A stretch of DNA of 64,000 bases, taken from Halorhabdus tiamatea SARL4B. GTDB lineage: Archaea; Halobacteriota; Halobacteria; Halobacteriales; Haloarculaceae. The notes under the pieces were generated by a model. It was not told the origin of the DNA and searched no databases. It saw nothing but the letters and a program-made list of their open reading frames with translations. Where the stretch lies: contig NC_021921.1 of the NCBI RefSeq assembly GCF_000470655.1, positions 2,356,001 to 2,420,000 of the forward strand. Reading direction: 5' to 3'. A program made the position numbers and the translations under genes. Every line of letters starts with the position of its first letter. The stretch's first letter is position 1. Positions 27,254-37,755 of this stretch are shown in pieces.

Positions 27254-27263
27254 ACTATATACA
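27254..27263 (+). promoter_or_regulatory. TATA box of the vapBC operon
   Basis: ACTATATACA lies 27-36 bases before the vapB start, consistent with a leaderless transcript. Two short direct copies of ATACACAGA follow right at the expected start point and could be an operator for VapBC autoregulation. Confidence 0.5.
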
Positions 27264-27289
27264 CAGCCTTCGAATACACAGATACACAG

Positions 27290-27519
27290 ATGTCGAGCAA
27301 GACGATCAGTCTCAAGGAGGAAACCTACGAGCGACTGCGGCGAGCGAAGGGGGACGACGAGAGCTTCAGCGACGCGATCGATCGGTTACTCGGCGGTGAC
27401 GACGGGCACCCGCTGTTCGATCTCGTCGGACTACTCGACGATGCGGAAGCCGAGCGTGTCCGTGAGCGGGCGGACAAGTTTCGCGAGAACGTCGACGAGC
27501 GAGTGGGCGAGGTCGATCA

Positions 27520-27523
<4 letters not shown>
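27290..27523 (+). CDS. vapB: VapB-type antitoxin (ribbon-helix-helix)
   Basis: 77 residues. The N-terminus (KTISLKEETYERLRRAK) is a beta-strand followed by a helix, as in archaeal VapB/DUF217 antitoxins; DDESFSDAIDRLL is the second helix; the acidic C-terminus would wrap around the toxin. Its stop overlaps the toxin GTG start (GTGA), the coupling typical of toxin-antitoxin pairs. It binds its own promoter in the family. Confidence 0.88.
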
Positions 27524-30035
<2,512 letters not shown>

Positions 30036-30138
30036 TCCGGGAGTGCCCGGAACCGTTTCCGGACCGTTTCACTACCGACTCGACGCGTTTTGACGCATCC
30101 CGCGCCCATATGCCTGTCCGGTCCGAATACTATCTACA

Positions 30139-30891
30139 ATGAGTCTCGAATCGACGGGCACCCTCTACAAGGCCTCACGCACGGACGTCTCACAGAACCA
30201 GGGGAAGTTTCGCACTCGCTTCAATTTCCCCGGGCGGAACCTTCCCGACCACGACGACCACGGATACGGCCCGCTCGCGACCGTTGTCGAGTCGTTCATG
30301 GACCCGGACACCCTCATTTCGATGCACCAGCACCGTAACGAGGAAATCATCTCCTGGGTGCCCGCGGGCGTGATGCGCCACGACGACGGCGAGGGGAACA
30401 AGCTCGTCACCGATCCCGAGCATCTCATGGTGATGAACGCCGGCAGCGGGTTCTGGCACGAGGAGCGAACCCTCGCCGACGATCCACCGCTGCGGATGCT
30501 CCAGATCTTCGTCCGCCCGCACAGCCTCGACCTCGAACCAGAGATCCAGCACGAGCCGATTCCCGAGCCAGTCGAGGGTGAGTGGCGACATCTCTTCGGC
30601 CCCGAAGGATCGGACGCACCGCTGTTCGTCCGTAACGACGTTCACTTCTACGACGTTCGCCTCACTGAGGGCGAACGCATCGACCTGCCGACCGAACCCG
30701 GGTGGGACACGTACTTCTACGTCTTCGACGGGGCGGTCACGGCCCGGGATACACACTTCGGAAAGACGGAGAGCGGTTTGCTCGTCGATGGGAATGAGAC
30801 GACAGTCACTGCCGAAGCTGACACGCTACTCGTTGCGTTCACCATCGACCCCGACGCACCGATCACCCGTCAGGGGACGATCGGCCGCTGA
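30139..30891 (+). CDS. Pirin-family cupin protein
   Basis: 250 residues. The N-terminal cupin has the metal-site pattern HQHRNEEIISWV ... GEG ... GSGFWHEE (His, His, then His and Glu). The C-terminal cupin is degenerate, with HFYDVRLTEGERIDLP. Pirins range from quercetinase-like dioxygenases to redox sensors; no specific role can be assigned. The ATG at 30139 follows TACTATCTACA. Confidence 0.85.
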   Translation: MSLESTGTLYKASRTDVSQNQGKFRTRFNFPGRNLPDHDDHGYGPLATVVESFMDPDTLISMHQHRNEEIISWVPAGVMRHDDGEGNKLVTDPEHLMVMNAGSGFWHEERTLADDPPLRMLQIFVRPHSLDLEPEIQHEPIPEPVEGEWRHLFGPEGSDAPLFVRNDVHFYDVRLTEGERIDLPTEPGWDTYFYVFDGAVTARDTHFGKTESGLLVDGNETTVTAEADTLLVAFTIDPDAPITRQGTIGR

Positions 30892-30926
30892 ACAGACCAG
30901 CAATCCACGCTTCGGACCGTCGCGTC

Positions 30927-31763
30927 CTACAGATCTGACGTCTGGAATCGCCAGTAGCCGATCGCCAGCGGCAGGACGATCCACGCGAGCACGACGACGC
31001 CGGCGAAGGCGGGTTCCTGATACCACGGGAGTCCATCGCCGACACTTCCGGCCGCGAGCGGGAACGAACCGACGATCTCTTCGAGGACCGGTTCGGCGAG
31101 GTTCCGCAGGGCGGCGAACGGCGATAGCTGGACGAAGACGGCCGCCCACTCCGGCTGTGGCCCGCTCGGCATCGAGAGACCGTTGAGGAGATACCTGACT
31201 CCGCTGGGGATGACCGTCCACAGTTGCATGACGAACAGGAGGAAGACGCCGAAGGAGCCCCCGGCAGAGAGCGTCGTCGATCTGGTGAACGTCGAGATGC
31301 CGAGCGCGATCGCGGTGAACACCAGCGACAGGAGCCAGATCATCGCGAAGGCACCGGCCAGTGCGACCGGATCGACCGGCGCACCCCGGACGGCCACCAC
31401 GAGTGGCGCGAGGACGAACACCGGGACGAGGACGACGGTCATGACGGCCATCCGTCCGACCAGACTCCCGAGGACGATCGTCCGCCGGGAGAAGGGCAGA
31501 CTCAACAAGACGGAGAGTTCGCCGGTGGCTCGCTTCCCGACGACGTCGGCCTGGCTGATCGTCAGTGCGACGATCGGGGCGAGAAAGGCAAACACCGAAA
31601 GCAGGATCATCGCCGTGTCGCCGCCGGAGACGAACTCGGGATTGTCGCCCACGAAGTAGCCGATCCCGAGGGCAAACAGCCCGAGCAGCGCGAGCAGGTA
31701 GTAGAGCTGTCGATCGCGACGGGAGTCGGCGAAGTCCTTGCGGGCGATCTGCAACCAGCGCAT
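30927..31763 (-). CDS. ABC-2 type exporter permease (pair 1)
   Basis: 278 residues, six hydrophobic segments with a cytosolic N-terminus (WLQIARKDFADSRRDR). VVGKRATGELSVLLSLPFSRR is the coupling region typical of NosY-type permeases. It lies one base after the stop of its ATPase gene. It is clearly related to the permease at 32722-33552; both end WRF.T.DL. The longer frame to 31967 is a shadow of the ATPase gene. Confidence 0.85.
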   Translation of the reverse strand: MRWLQIARKDFADSRRDRQLYYLLALLGLFALGIGYFVGDNPEFVSGGDTAMILLSVFAFLAPIVALTISQADVVGKRATGELSVLLSLPFSRRTIVLGSLVGRMAVMTVVLVPVFVLAPLVVAVRGAPVDPVALAGAFAMIWLLSLVFTAIALGISTFTRSTTLSAGGSFGVFLLFVMQLWTVIPSGVRYLLNGLSMPSGPQPEWAAVFVQLSPFAALRNLAEPVLEEIVGSFPLAAGSVGDGLPWYQEPAFAGVVVLAWIVLPLAIGYWRFQTSDL

Positions 31764-31764
31764 C

Positions 31765-32670
31765 TCAGGCACCCCCCGTGTAGGCGGCGAACAGATCCTC
31801 CAGGCTCGCCTCGCTGGTCTCGATGTTCTCGACGGTCGCGCCCGCTTGCTGGCACGTCCGGACGACGCTCCCCTTCGCGGGGTTCTCACAGCCGGCGACG
31901 ATCGCATCCCCGTCTGTGCGGACCGATGTGACGCCCTCGATCGTTTCGACGTCCTCGGCCAGCCCATCGGGGACGCCGTCGAGCGTCACGGTCATCTCGC
32001 CGGTCGTCCCGGCAGCCTCCCGGAGCCCGTCGATGGAGTCGACCGCGACGAGGTTGCCGTAATCGAGGATGCCGACCCGATCACAGACGGCCTCGACCTG
32101 CTGGAGGATGTGGCTCGAGAAGAACACGGTCGCGCCGCGTTCGGCCTCCGCCCGGACGATTTCGCGCATCTGTCGGGCACCGTTGGGATCGAGGCCGGTC
32201 GTCGGCTCGTCGAGGATGAGCAAGTCGGGCTCGCCGACCAGCGCCATCCCGAGCATGAGCCGCTGGGTCATCCCCTTCGAGTAGCCGCTTGCGGGTCGAT
32301 CGGCCGCGTGGTCGATGCCGACCCGCTCGACGATTCGGTCCGGATCGTCGGCGGCGTCTTTGGCCTCGACAGTGAATTCGACGTGCTGGCGGCCGGTCAT
32401 CTCGCCGAGCGGACCGAAGGTTTCGGGCAACACGCCCGTCCGTTCCCGGACGGCGACGGTCTCGTCCTGTGCGTCCATGCCGAGCACCGCCGCGCGACCG
32501 GCCGTCGGGCGAGCGTGATCGAGCAGGATGTCGATCGTGGTCGACTTCCCCGCCCCGTTGGGGCCGAGAAAGCCGAACACCTCGCCGTCTTCGACGGTGA
32601 GGTCGACTGACTGGAGGGCAGTGACGTCACCGTACGTCTTGGTGACGTCAGTAAGGTCGATGGCGACCAT
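31765..32670 (-). CDS. ABC exporter ATPase (pair 1)
   Basis: 301 residues. Walker A GPNGAGKST, signature YSKGMTQR, Walker B LLILDEPTTGLDP and switch His in FSSHILQQVEAV are all intact. The C-terminal 80 residues form the accessory domain common in CcmA/NosF-like ATPases. The substrate is unknown. It is about 60 percent similar by eye to the ATPase at 33549-34460, and both share the same gene order with their permease, so this is a tandem duplication. Confidence 0.9.
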   Translation of the reverse strand: MVAIDLTDVTKTYGDVTALQSVDLTVEDGEVFGFLGPNGAGKSTTIDILLDHARPTAGRAAVLGMDAQDETVAVRERTGVLPETFGPLGEMTGRQHVEFTVEAKDAADDPDRIVERVGIDHAADRPASGYSKGMTQRLMLGMALVGEPDLLILDEPTTGLDPNGARQMREIVRAEAERGATVFFSSHILQQVEAVCDRVGILDYGNLVAVDSIDGLREAAGTTGEMTVTLDGVPDGLAEDVETIEGVTSVRTDGDAIVAGCENPAKGSVVRTCQQAGATVENIETSEASLEDLFAAYTGGA

Positions 32671-32721
32671 GCCCGCCCTTCCGAAGGGGCCGCCATAATT
32701 CTTGTCGTTTCGACAGCGGGC

Positions 32722-33552
32722 CTACAGATCCGCCGTCGAGAACCGCCAGTAGCCGATCGCCAGCGGAACGACGAGCCAAAACGCGAGCATGGCGACGCCG
32801 ACCCAGGGCGTCGCGTAGAACGCCTCGAAGTCGGGGGTGCCCACGCCGGCGATGTCACCCGGCATGAGTGCGGTGAGTCCGGTCGTGAAGGCCGCACTCG
32901 GCGGGACCTGATTCACGAGGTAGACCCAGTTCGGGAACTCAGTGGGGAGCGACAGGCCGTTCGTGAGCCAGACAATACCGATGCTGACGACGCTCCAGAG
33001 AATCTCGAAGACGAGGAAGAAGCCGATCGTCAGCATCGACGCACGCGAGGTCGAGCCCGCCAGAGCGGAGATCCCCACCATGATACTGATGTACGTGACC
33101 ACGAACAACAGTGACATGACCAGCAACGCGGACAGCGAGACAATCGCGAACTCGCCCATCAGCACGCTCCCGAGGGCCGCGCCCGCGACCAGTCCAATAA
33201 GCGTCGGAACGGCCAGTGTCGCACTCCGACCGAGCACCTTCCCGAGCAGCACGTCCTGGCGCGTGTGAGGCAACGACAGGAGAATCTTGATCGAACCGCT
33301 CTCGCGCTCGCCCGCGATCGCCTTGTACGCGATCACGATCGCCGTGATCGAGACGAACAGCCCGATCTGGCTCGCGAGGAAGTACGCCAGTCCCTGGGCA
33401 GTCTGTTCTTCGACCTCCATCATCGCCGTGAACTCGGCGAACACATAGGCGATGAGTAACGACAGCAGGATGAACACCACGGACAACCCCCACAGGGCCT
33501 TCGACCGCAGCGCATCCTGAAAGTCCTTCTTCGCGACGGCGAGCGTGCTCAT
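32722..33552 (-). CDS. ABC-2 type exporter permease (pair 2)
   Basis: 276 residues with six hydrophobic segments and the same coupling motif (AGERESGSIKILLSLPHTR) as pair 1. The first cytoplasmic helix is LAVAKKDFQDALRSKALWG. It overlaps its ATPase gene by four bases. It faces pair 1 in the same direction with a 51-base gap that contains an AATTATGG promoter-like sequence for the downstream pair. Confidence 0.85.
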   Translation of the reverse strand: MSTLAVAKKDFQDALRSKALWGLSVVFILLSLLIAYVFAEFTAMMEVEEQTAQGLAYFLASQIGLFVSITAIVIAYKAIAGERESGSIKILLSLPHTRQDVLLGKVLGRSATLAVPTLIGLVAGAALGSVLMGEFAIVSLSALLVMSLLFVVTYISIMVGISALAGSTSRASMLTIGFFLVFEILWSVVSIGIVWLTNGLSLPTEFPNWVYLVNQVPPSAAFTTGLTALMPGDIAGVGTPDFEAFYATPWVGVAMLAFWLVVPLAIGYWRFSTADL

Positions 33553-34460
33553 CGTGATCCCTCCGTGTAACTCATGAATATCTCCTCGAGTGAGGTCTCC
33601 TCCGTGCGGAAGTCAGTCACCTCGTATCCGGCGTCTTCCAGTGCCGAGAGGACCCGGGTCTTCGAACCGTTGCCGACCGAGACAGTCAGCCCGCCGTCAC
33701 GTCGCTTTACCTCGGTGACCCCGCTGACGCTTTCGACGACCGCGATCGCGTCGTCGGTGACCGTCGCGAGTTCGACCCGCAGCGTCGCGCCGTCGCCGGC
33801 GGCCTCTCGGAGGCCGTCGATGGAGTCCACGGCGACGAGTTCGCCCGCCCGGAGGATGCCGACGCGGTCACAGACGGCCTCGACTTGCTCCATGATGTGG
33901 CTGGAGAAGAACACCGTCGCACCGCGCTCGGCTTCCTCGCGGACGATCTCGCGAATCTCGCGCGCGCCGGCAGGGTCGAGCCCCGTCGAGGGCTCATCAA
34001 GGATGAGCAACTCGGGCTCGCCGACCAATGCCATCGCCAGCGTGAGCCGTTGTTTCATCCCCTTGGAGTACTCGCCGGCCTTCCGGTCTGCGGCCTCCGG
34101 GATGCCGACTCGTTCTAAGAGCGCGTCGGGGTCGTTGTCGACGTCTTTCGAGTCGATCACGAACTGGACGTGCTGGCGACCCGTGAGTCGGCCGTACACC
34201 TGATACCCTTCCGGAAGGACACCTGTCCGGCGTCGGATCTCCTGGGACTGGTCCTGGGCGTCCATTCCTAGTACCGTCGCCGATCCGCTCGTCGGCCGGA
34301 CGAAGTCCAGCAGGATGTTGATCGTCGTGGACTTGCCCGCTCCGTTGGGGCCGAGGAAGCCGAAAATCTCCCCCTCATCCACACGGAGGTCGACGCCGTC
34401 GAGGGCGAGCACGTCGCCGCCAAACCGCTTTCGTAATCCGTTCGTTTCGATTGCTGGCAT
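33549..34460 (-). CDS. ABC exporter ATPase (pair 2)
   Basis: 303 residues. Walker A GPNGAGKST, signature YSKGMKQR, Walker B LLILDEPSTGLDP and the SSHIMEQVEAV switch are intact, followed by an accessory C-terminal domain. The promoter has a GATTATAA box 30-37 bases upstream (34490-34497). It would work with the permease encoded next; cross-pairing with pair 1 is possible. The substrate is unknown. Confidence 0.9.
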   Translation of the reverse strand: MPAIETNGLRKRFGGDVLALDGVDLRVDEGEIFGFLGPNGAGKSTTINILLDFVRPTSGSATVLGMDAQDQSQEIRRRTGVLPEGYQVYGRLTGRQHVQFVIDSKDVDNDPDALLERVGIPEAADRKAGEYSKGMKQRLTLAMALVGEPELLILDEPSTGLDPAGAREIREIVREEAERGATVFFSSHIMEQVEAVCDRVGILRAGELVAVDSIDGLREAAGDGATLRVELATVTDDAIAVVESVSGVTEVKRRDGGLTVSVGNGSKTRVLSALEDAGYEVTDFRTEETSLEEIFMSYTEGSR

Positions 34461-34489
34461 GTCTCGACCGGCGATACGCCGGATTCCCT

Positions 34490-34497
34490 CTTATAAT
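34490..34497 (-). promoter_or_regulatory. TATA box upstream of ABC exporter pair 2
   Basis: GATTATAA on the minus strand, 30-37 bases before ATG 34460. A small perfect inverted repeat (CCGGCG-ATA-CGCCGG) lies between it and the start codon, where it could act as an operator or leader hairpin. Confidence 0.45.
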
Positions 34498-34561
34498 CAC
34501 GTGTCAGGTTTCAGGGTCGGAAGGTCACCTGCGATTGCAGATGTCGACGGGAGACTGGCTG

Positions 34562-34789
34562 TCAACGCCGCTCGACGCGCCAGGTCGTCGCGCTCGAGTA
34601 GGCCCACCGCTCGACGTCGAGATCGTCGGCTTCTTTTCTGAGATCCGCGAACAGCTGGCCGATCTCGCGAGTCGTGAGGTCGAGATCGCGGGCGACGAAC
34701 TTGCTCTTCAGATAGCACTCGCCCTCGGCCGTCCGGCGGTGGAGGTACGCTCTGAGTTGCTGGCGCTTCGTCTCGGTCTGGGCCGTCAT
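34562..34789 (-). CDS. Small winged-helix-like conserved haloarchaeal protein (DUF7123-like)
   Basis: 75 residues. An N-terminal helix (ETKRQQLRAYLHRR) is followed by YLKSKFVARDLDLTTREIGQLFADLRKE, a helix-turn-helix-like stretch, then a beta-hairpin end (WAYSSATTWRVERR), as in small winged-helix proteins. The DUF name is from memory. The start was set at ATG 34789, which overlaps the stop of the upstream membrane gene (ATGA). Confidence 0.75.
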   Translation of the reverse strand: MTAQTETKRQQLRAYLHRRTAEGECYLKSKFVARDLDLTTREIGQLFADLRKEADDLDVERWAYSSATTWRVERR

Positions 34790-35058
34790 CGGGATCCCTC
34801 CCCGACTGGGGGACTCTCCCGGGACGCCGTACCCCACCTGGCCGACGGTTCGTGGCGTTGGCCGACCACGAGACAGACGACGTTGGCGACCAGCCCGAAC
34901 GCGACGACGTCGGCCGTCGCGGGGACGACCGCGAGCACCGGGAGCCCGACCAGCGGCAACGCGATCGCACCCCAGAATCCCGTCACCAGGATCGCCCGGC
35001 GGACGGTCGATTCGACGCTTCGAATTCGGCTTTCGACTGGAGGACCAATCCAGGTCAT
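34786..35058 (-). CDS. Small membrane protein
   Basis: 90 residues. Two hydrophobic segments (about 21-45 and 48-66) lie between a charged N-terminus and a Ser/Pro/Gly-rich tail. Overlaps the downstream DUF7123-like gene by four bases, so the two are probably co-translated. No family recognised. Confidence 0.65.
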   Translation of the reverse strand: MTWIGPPVESRIRSVESTVRRAILVTGFWGAIALPLVGLPVLAVVPATADVVAFGLVANVVCLVVGQRHEPSARWGTASRESPPVGEGSR

Positions 35059-35161
35059 GCTTGCGTGTACGGACGCCCCGTTTCAAAACCCCACGGTGGT
35101 TCAAACTGTCGTTTGAGCGGGTCCGGTGTCGGTCCGCGGCGCTGTTGGGCGTGCCAGTCGG

Positions 35162-35425
35162 TCACACCGGGTCGTCCGGGTCGTGTCGGTCTTCCATCCG
35201 CTCGGCTTCGCGGGCGTATCGGTCCTGTTCGGCCTCTTCGACGGGTTCGAGTCGGTCGGGTTCGACGTCGATGGCAGCCGTCACCTGCTTTTTCATCAGT
35301 AGTGCGCTCGATCGCTGCTGGGTGACGTGTCGTGACCCGTCGGGGGTCGCGTAGACGAGCGTCACCAGGTCCTCGTCGTAGACGTCGCGTTCGACGAGCC
35401 AGCACCGCACGGTCTCCTCGGTCAT
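35162..35425 (-). CDS. Conserved-type hypothetical protein
   Basis: 87 residues, basic-acidic and soluble. The first 55 residues look like a small beta-rich domain (VRCWLVERDVYDED ... LVYATPDGSRHVTQQRS); the end is a charged helix (RYAREAERMEDRHDPDD). No known motif. The TnpB element begins 76 bases upstream of its start. Confidence 0.65.
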   Translation of the reverse strand: MTEETVRCWLVERDVYDEDLVTLVYATPDGSRHVTQQRSSALLMKKQVTAAIDVEPDRLEPVEEAEQDRYAREAERMEDRHDPDDPV

Positions 35426-35500
35426 GACACAATGTTGATCGGGTGGCGGGTTGTATCCTCCGACCGACCGTCGTCCGCCCGAAGTGGGTCTCGCCAGCCA

Positions 35501-35582
35501 GTAAACTACCCTACCCTACTTCGCTCGGGGGCAATCGCCCCGCTCGCTCGTTGAGGGGAGGGCTTTCGCGTGGACTCCCGTT
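35501..35582 (-). ncRNA. Right-end omega-RNA region of TnpB copy 2
   Basis: GC-rich segment after the tnpB stop. It ends GTAGGGTAGGGTAGTTTAC and has a GGGC-GATT-GCCC hairpin in its middle and a weaker outer pairing between the CCCTCCCC and GGGTAGGG blocks. The guide would begin TGGCTGGCGAGACC (35500 downward). Confidence 0.5.
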
Positions 35583-36791
35583 CTACGCCTCAGATGGGGC
35601 GGGAAGGTCGTACTCTCCACTCACGTTCAACGTCCCGCGATTCAAGCGCACGTCTACGGGTGCGCCTCCGTCGTCTGCGTTTTGCCGACGCCGGAGATAC
35701 TGTAGGCCAATATTCTTGGAAGCGTTGTAGTCGGCGTGGTTCTGGTAGCCGCAATCCAGACACTCGAAGTCCTCGCCGTTGCGGTTGTCGTCGTGGGTAA
35801 ACCCACAGGTCGAACATCGCTTCGACGTGTTCTGTGGGTCCACTTGGACGGCTTCGACACCGTGTTCTTTGGCTTTGTATTCGACATACTCGTAGAGGCG
35901 ACGGAACGCCCACAGATGGTGCCACGACGCTTCTGGAACGTTCTCACGAATGTCTGTCAAGTCCTCAAACACGATATGCGAACAGTCGTGAGTGAGGGCT
36001 TCGGTGACGATTTCGTTGGCGACACGATGCAGGAATATCTCGAAGCGTCCGTCCTCTTTGCACTCGACGCCTGCTATTGCGTCGTGTGCCGCCCGTGTCC
36101 CACACTTCTGAAGGTCGCCACGCCGTTTCTCGTACTCCCGCTTCCAGTGGTTGAACTCGTCTGCCGACCAGAACCGTCCGGTCGAAGTAACCGCGAGTTG
36201 GTTCACACCGAGGTCCACACCGAGGACTGTTCTGTGCCCGGTAGTGGTGTCGGTGTCGTCGTCCTCTTTGAGCATCGACGCATGAAGATACCAGTCGCCG
36301 TCACATCGATGAAGTGTCGCCCGCCGAAACTCGAAGTCCTCGTTGGCGACGTACTTCGTCGGCGGTGTCTCGGGATTCTCAGGGAGAATATAATCGCACT
36401 CGATGCGCCCGTCCGGTGTCGATAGGGAAACGTGGTCACGGTGGAACGTGGCGCTTCGCTTGTCGTAGATAGCGGTGTCTGCCGAGAACGTCGGACGGGA
36501 CATATCTTGGCCGTTTTTGAGCCGTTCGACGCCGCTCTTGATGGCTTCGACGGCCTGATGAATCCCTTTCTGGACGAGATTCGCGGTCAACTCCGTGTCC
36601 TCACGGAGCCGGTCGTACAGTGCATCTTCGGCCTTGGCTTTGGATGTAACGTGGTAGCCGTCGTCGCCGTGCCAGCACCACTCACTCGCGGTGTTGGAAC
36701 AGTATTTGAATTGCTCGATAGTCTCCCGCAGGTGTTTATCTGCGCCTTCGGGCGTGTCGAGTTTGATAACGGCGGTTCGACGGTACTCCAC
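35583..36791 (-). CDS. tnpB: TnpB RNA-guided nuclease (IS1341-type), copy 2
   Basis: 402 residues if started at the GTG at 36791 (VEYRRTAVIKLD), which aligns with the start of copy 1 (MEINRTAVVKLS). The frame is open to an ATG at 36845. RuvC residues are intact: Asp in VLGVDLGVNQ, Glu in IVFEDLTD, Asp in HADYNASKNI. The zinc finger is CSTCGF ... CLDCGY. It differs considerably from copies 1 and 3, so it is a separate lineage, not a recent copy. Confidence 0.88.
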   Translation of the reverse strand: MEYRRTAVIKLDTPEGADKHLRETIEQFKYCSNTASEWCWHGDDGYHVTSKAKAEDALYDRLREDTELTANLVQKGIHQAVEAIKSGVERLKNGQDMSRPTFSADTAIYDKRSATFHRDHVSLSTPDGRIECDYILPENPETPPTKYVANEDFEFRRATLHRCDGDWYLHASMLKEDDDTDTTTGHRTVLGVDLGVNQLAVTSTGRFWSADEFNHWKREYEKRRGDLQKCGTRAAHDAIAGVECKEDGRFEIFLHRVANEIVTEALTHDCSHIVFEDLTDIRENVPEASWHHLWAFRRLYEYVEYKAKEHGVEAVQVDPQNTSKRCSTCGFTHDDNRNGEDFECLDCGYQNHADYNASKNIGLQYLRRRQNADDGGAPVDVRLNRGTLNVSGEYDLPAPSEA

Positions 36792-36885
36792 GATATTTTC
36801 ATATATGTGCTTGTAGTTACCTAATGGTTGGGAGTAAGCAGGCAACAGTCTGGCGGCTGGTCAGTACCGTGTCGGCTTCCTCCCC

Positions 36886-36995
36886 ACCCTACTCGCTTGT
36901 GCTTCCGCCGGGGCCGGAAGCCCGGCGTCGTCCGAAAATCTCCGATTTTCGGGATCACGAGAATCTTCGATTCTCGAACGACTCCTTGAGGGTGG
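36886..36995. repeat. Left-end structured element of TnpB copy 2
   Basis: An outer 8-bp stem (CCCACCCT with AGGGTGGG) encloses at least three hairpins: an imperfect CTTCCG/CGGAAG hairpin, CCGAAAATC/GATTTTCGG with a TCC loop, and CGAGAATC/GATTCTCG with a TTC loop. It is larger than the left end of copy 1 but has the same multi-branched layout. It occupies most of the 258-base gap between tnpB and the next gene. Confidence 0.65.
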
Positions 36996-37049
36996 GACCT
37001 CCGCCTCGAATTAGGTGACTTCTTGTGACCTGGCCGCGAAGGTCCGGTG

Positions 37050-37682
37050 ATGGCCGACTGGAGCGATCGCGTCGAGGAGCTGCTCTACGAGGGTGAGGAG
37101 GTCACTGAACGCGTCTCGGCCGGCGACGCCAACGTGATCGTTACAACTCATCGCGTACTTGCGTTTACTCCAGAGATGGACGGTGAGAACTTCCGGCAGG
37201 TCGAGCGCCCCAACGTCACGGAGGTCGCCGTCCGAAGCGACGGCGAGACGCGGTTTCTCATGACCGGCTTCCGTGCCGGACTCTTCGGTGTCGTCCTCCT
37301 CGGCGTCGGGATGGCCGTCGACTTCGGGGCGCTGATGGGCGACATCGACCTCACGGACACCTCGACCGGCCAGCTGGGGATCGGCGGCATCCTCGGGATG
37401 GTCCAGGGGATGATCTCGATTATCTCGAGTCTCGACGACTACATGCGCATGCTCGGCGCGCTGTTGCTGCTGGTCGCGCTTGTCCCCGTCGCGGTCTATC
37501 TGTACTCCCGGGAAACCCGACTCGTCCTGACGATCGCCGGCGGTGCGGATTTGCCGATCGCGACCTCGCCGGACGACGCCGAGGAGACGGTATCCCGACT
37601 CCGGGAGGCGATTCTGCCGGACGGGGCTTCCGCGGGGGCCAATAGTCGGCGGTCGCTCGACGTGCTGGATCGCATCGGCTGA
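37050..37682 (+). CDS. Membrane protein with N-terminal PH-like domain
   Basis: 210 residues from ATG 37050 (a GTG one codon earlier is also possible). The N-terminal 75 residues ([15 protein letters not shown] ... [14 protein letters not shown]) have the look of bacterial PH-like domains that sit before membrane segments. Two hydrophobic regions follow (about 75-95 and 130-150), then a short cytosolic tail. Function unknown. The gene follows TnpB copy 2 and precedes uvrC in the same direction. Confidence 0.75.
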   Translation: MADWSDRVEELLYEGEEVTERVSAGDANVIVTTHRVLAFTPEMDGENFRQVERPNVTEVAVRSDGETRFLMTGFRAGLFGVVLLGVGMAVDFGALMGDIDLTDTSTGQLGIGGILGMVQGMISIISSLDDYMRMLGALLLLVALVPVAVYLYSRETRLVLTIAGGADLPIATSPDDAEETVSRLREAILPDGASAGANSRRSLDVLDRIG

Positions 37683-37755
37683 GCGTGAGGTCCACTTCTC
37701 TCGACCGCGAGCCACGACGCCACGTTCAATTCGCTCCGGACCCTACGCCGAACCG

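Larger units (their letters stand above)
35501..37010 (-). mobile_element. TnpB-only IS1341-type element, copy 2
   Basis: Read on the minus strand, the element follows a CCTAA motif (37011-37015), starts TTCGAGGCGGAGG, and ends GGGTAGTTTAC at 35501. Both ends carry GC-rich structured DNA. Only tnpB is encoded. The insertion lies between genes (35426-37049). Boundaries are inferred from comparison with copies 1 and 3. Confidence 0.68.
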
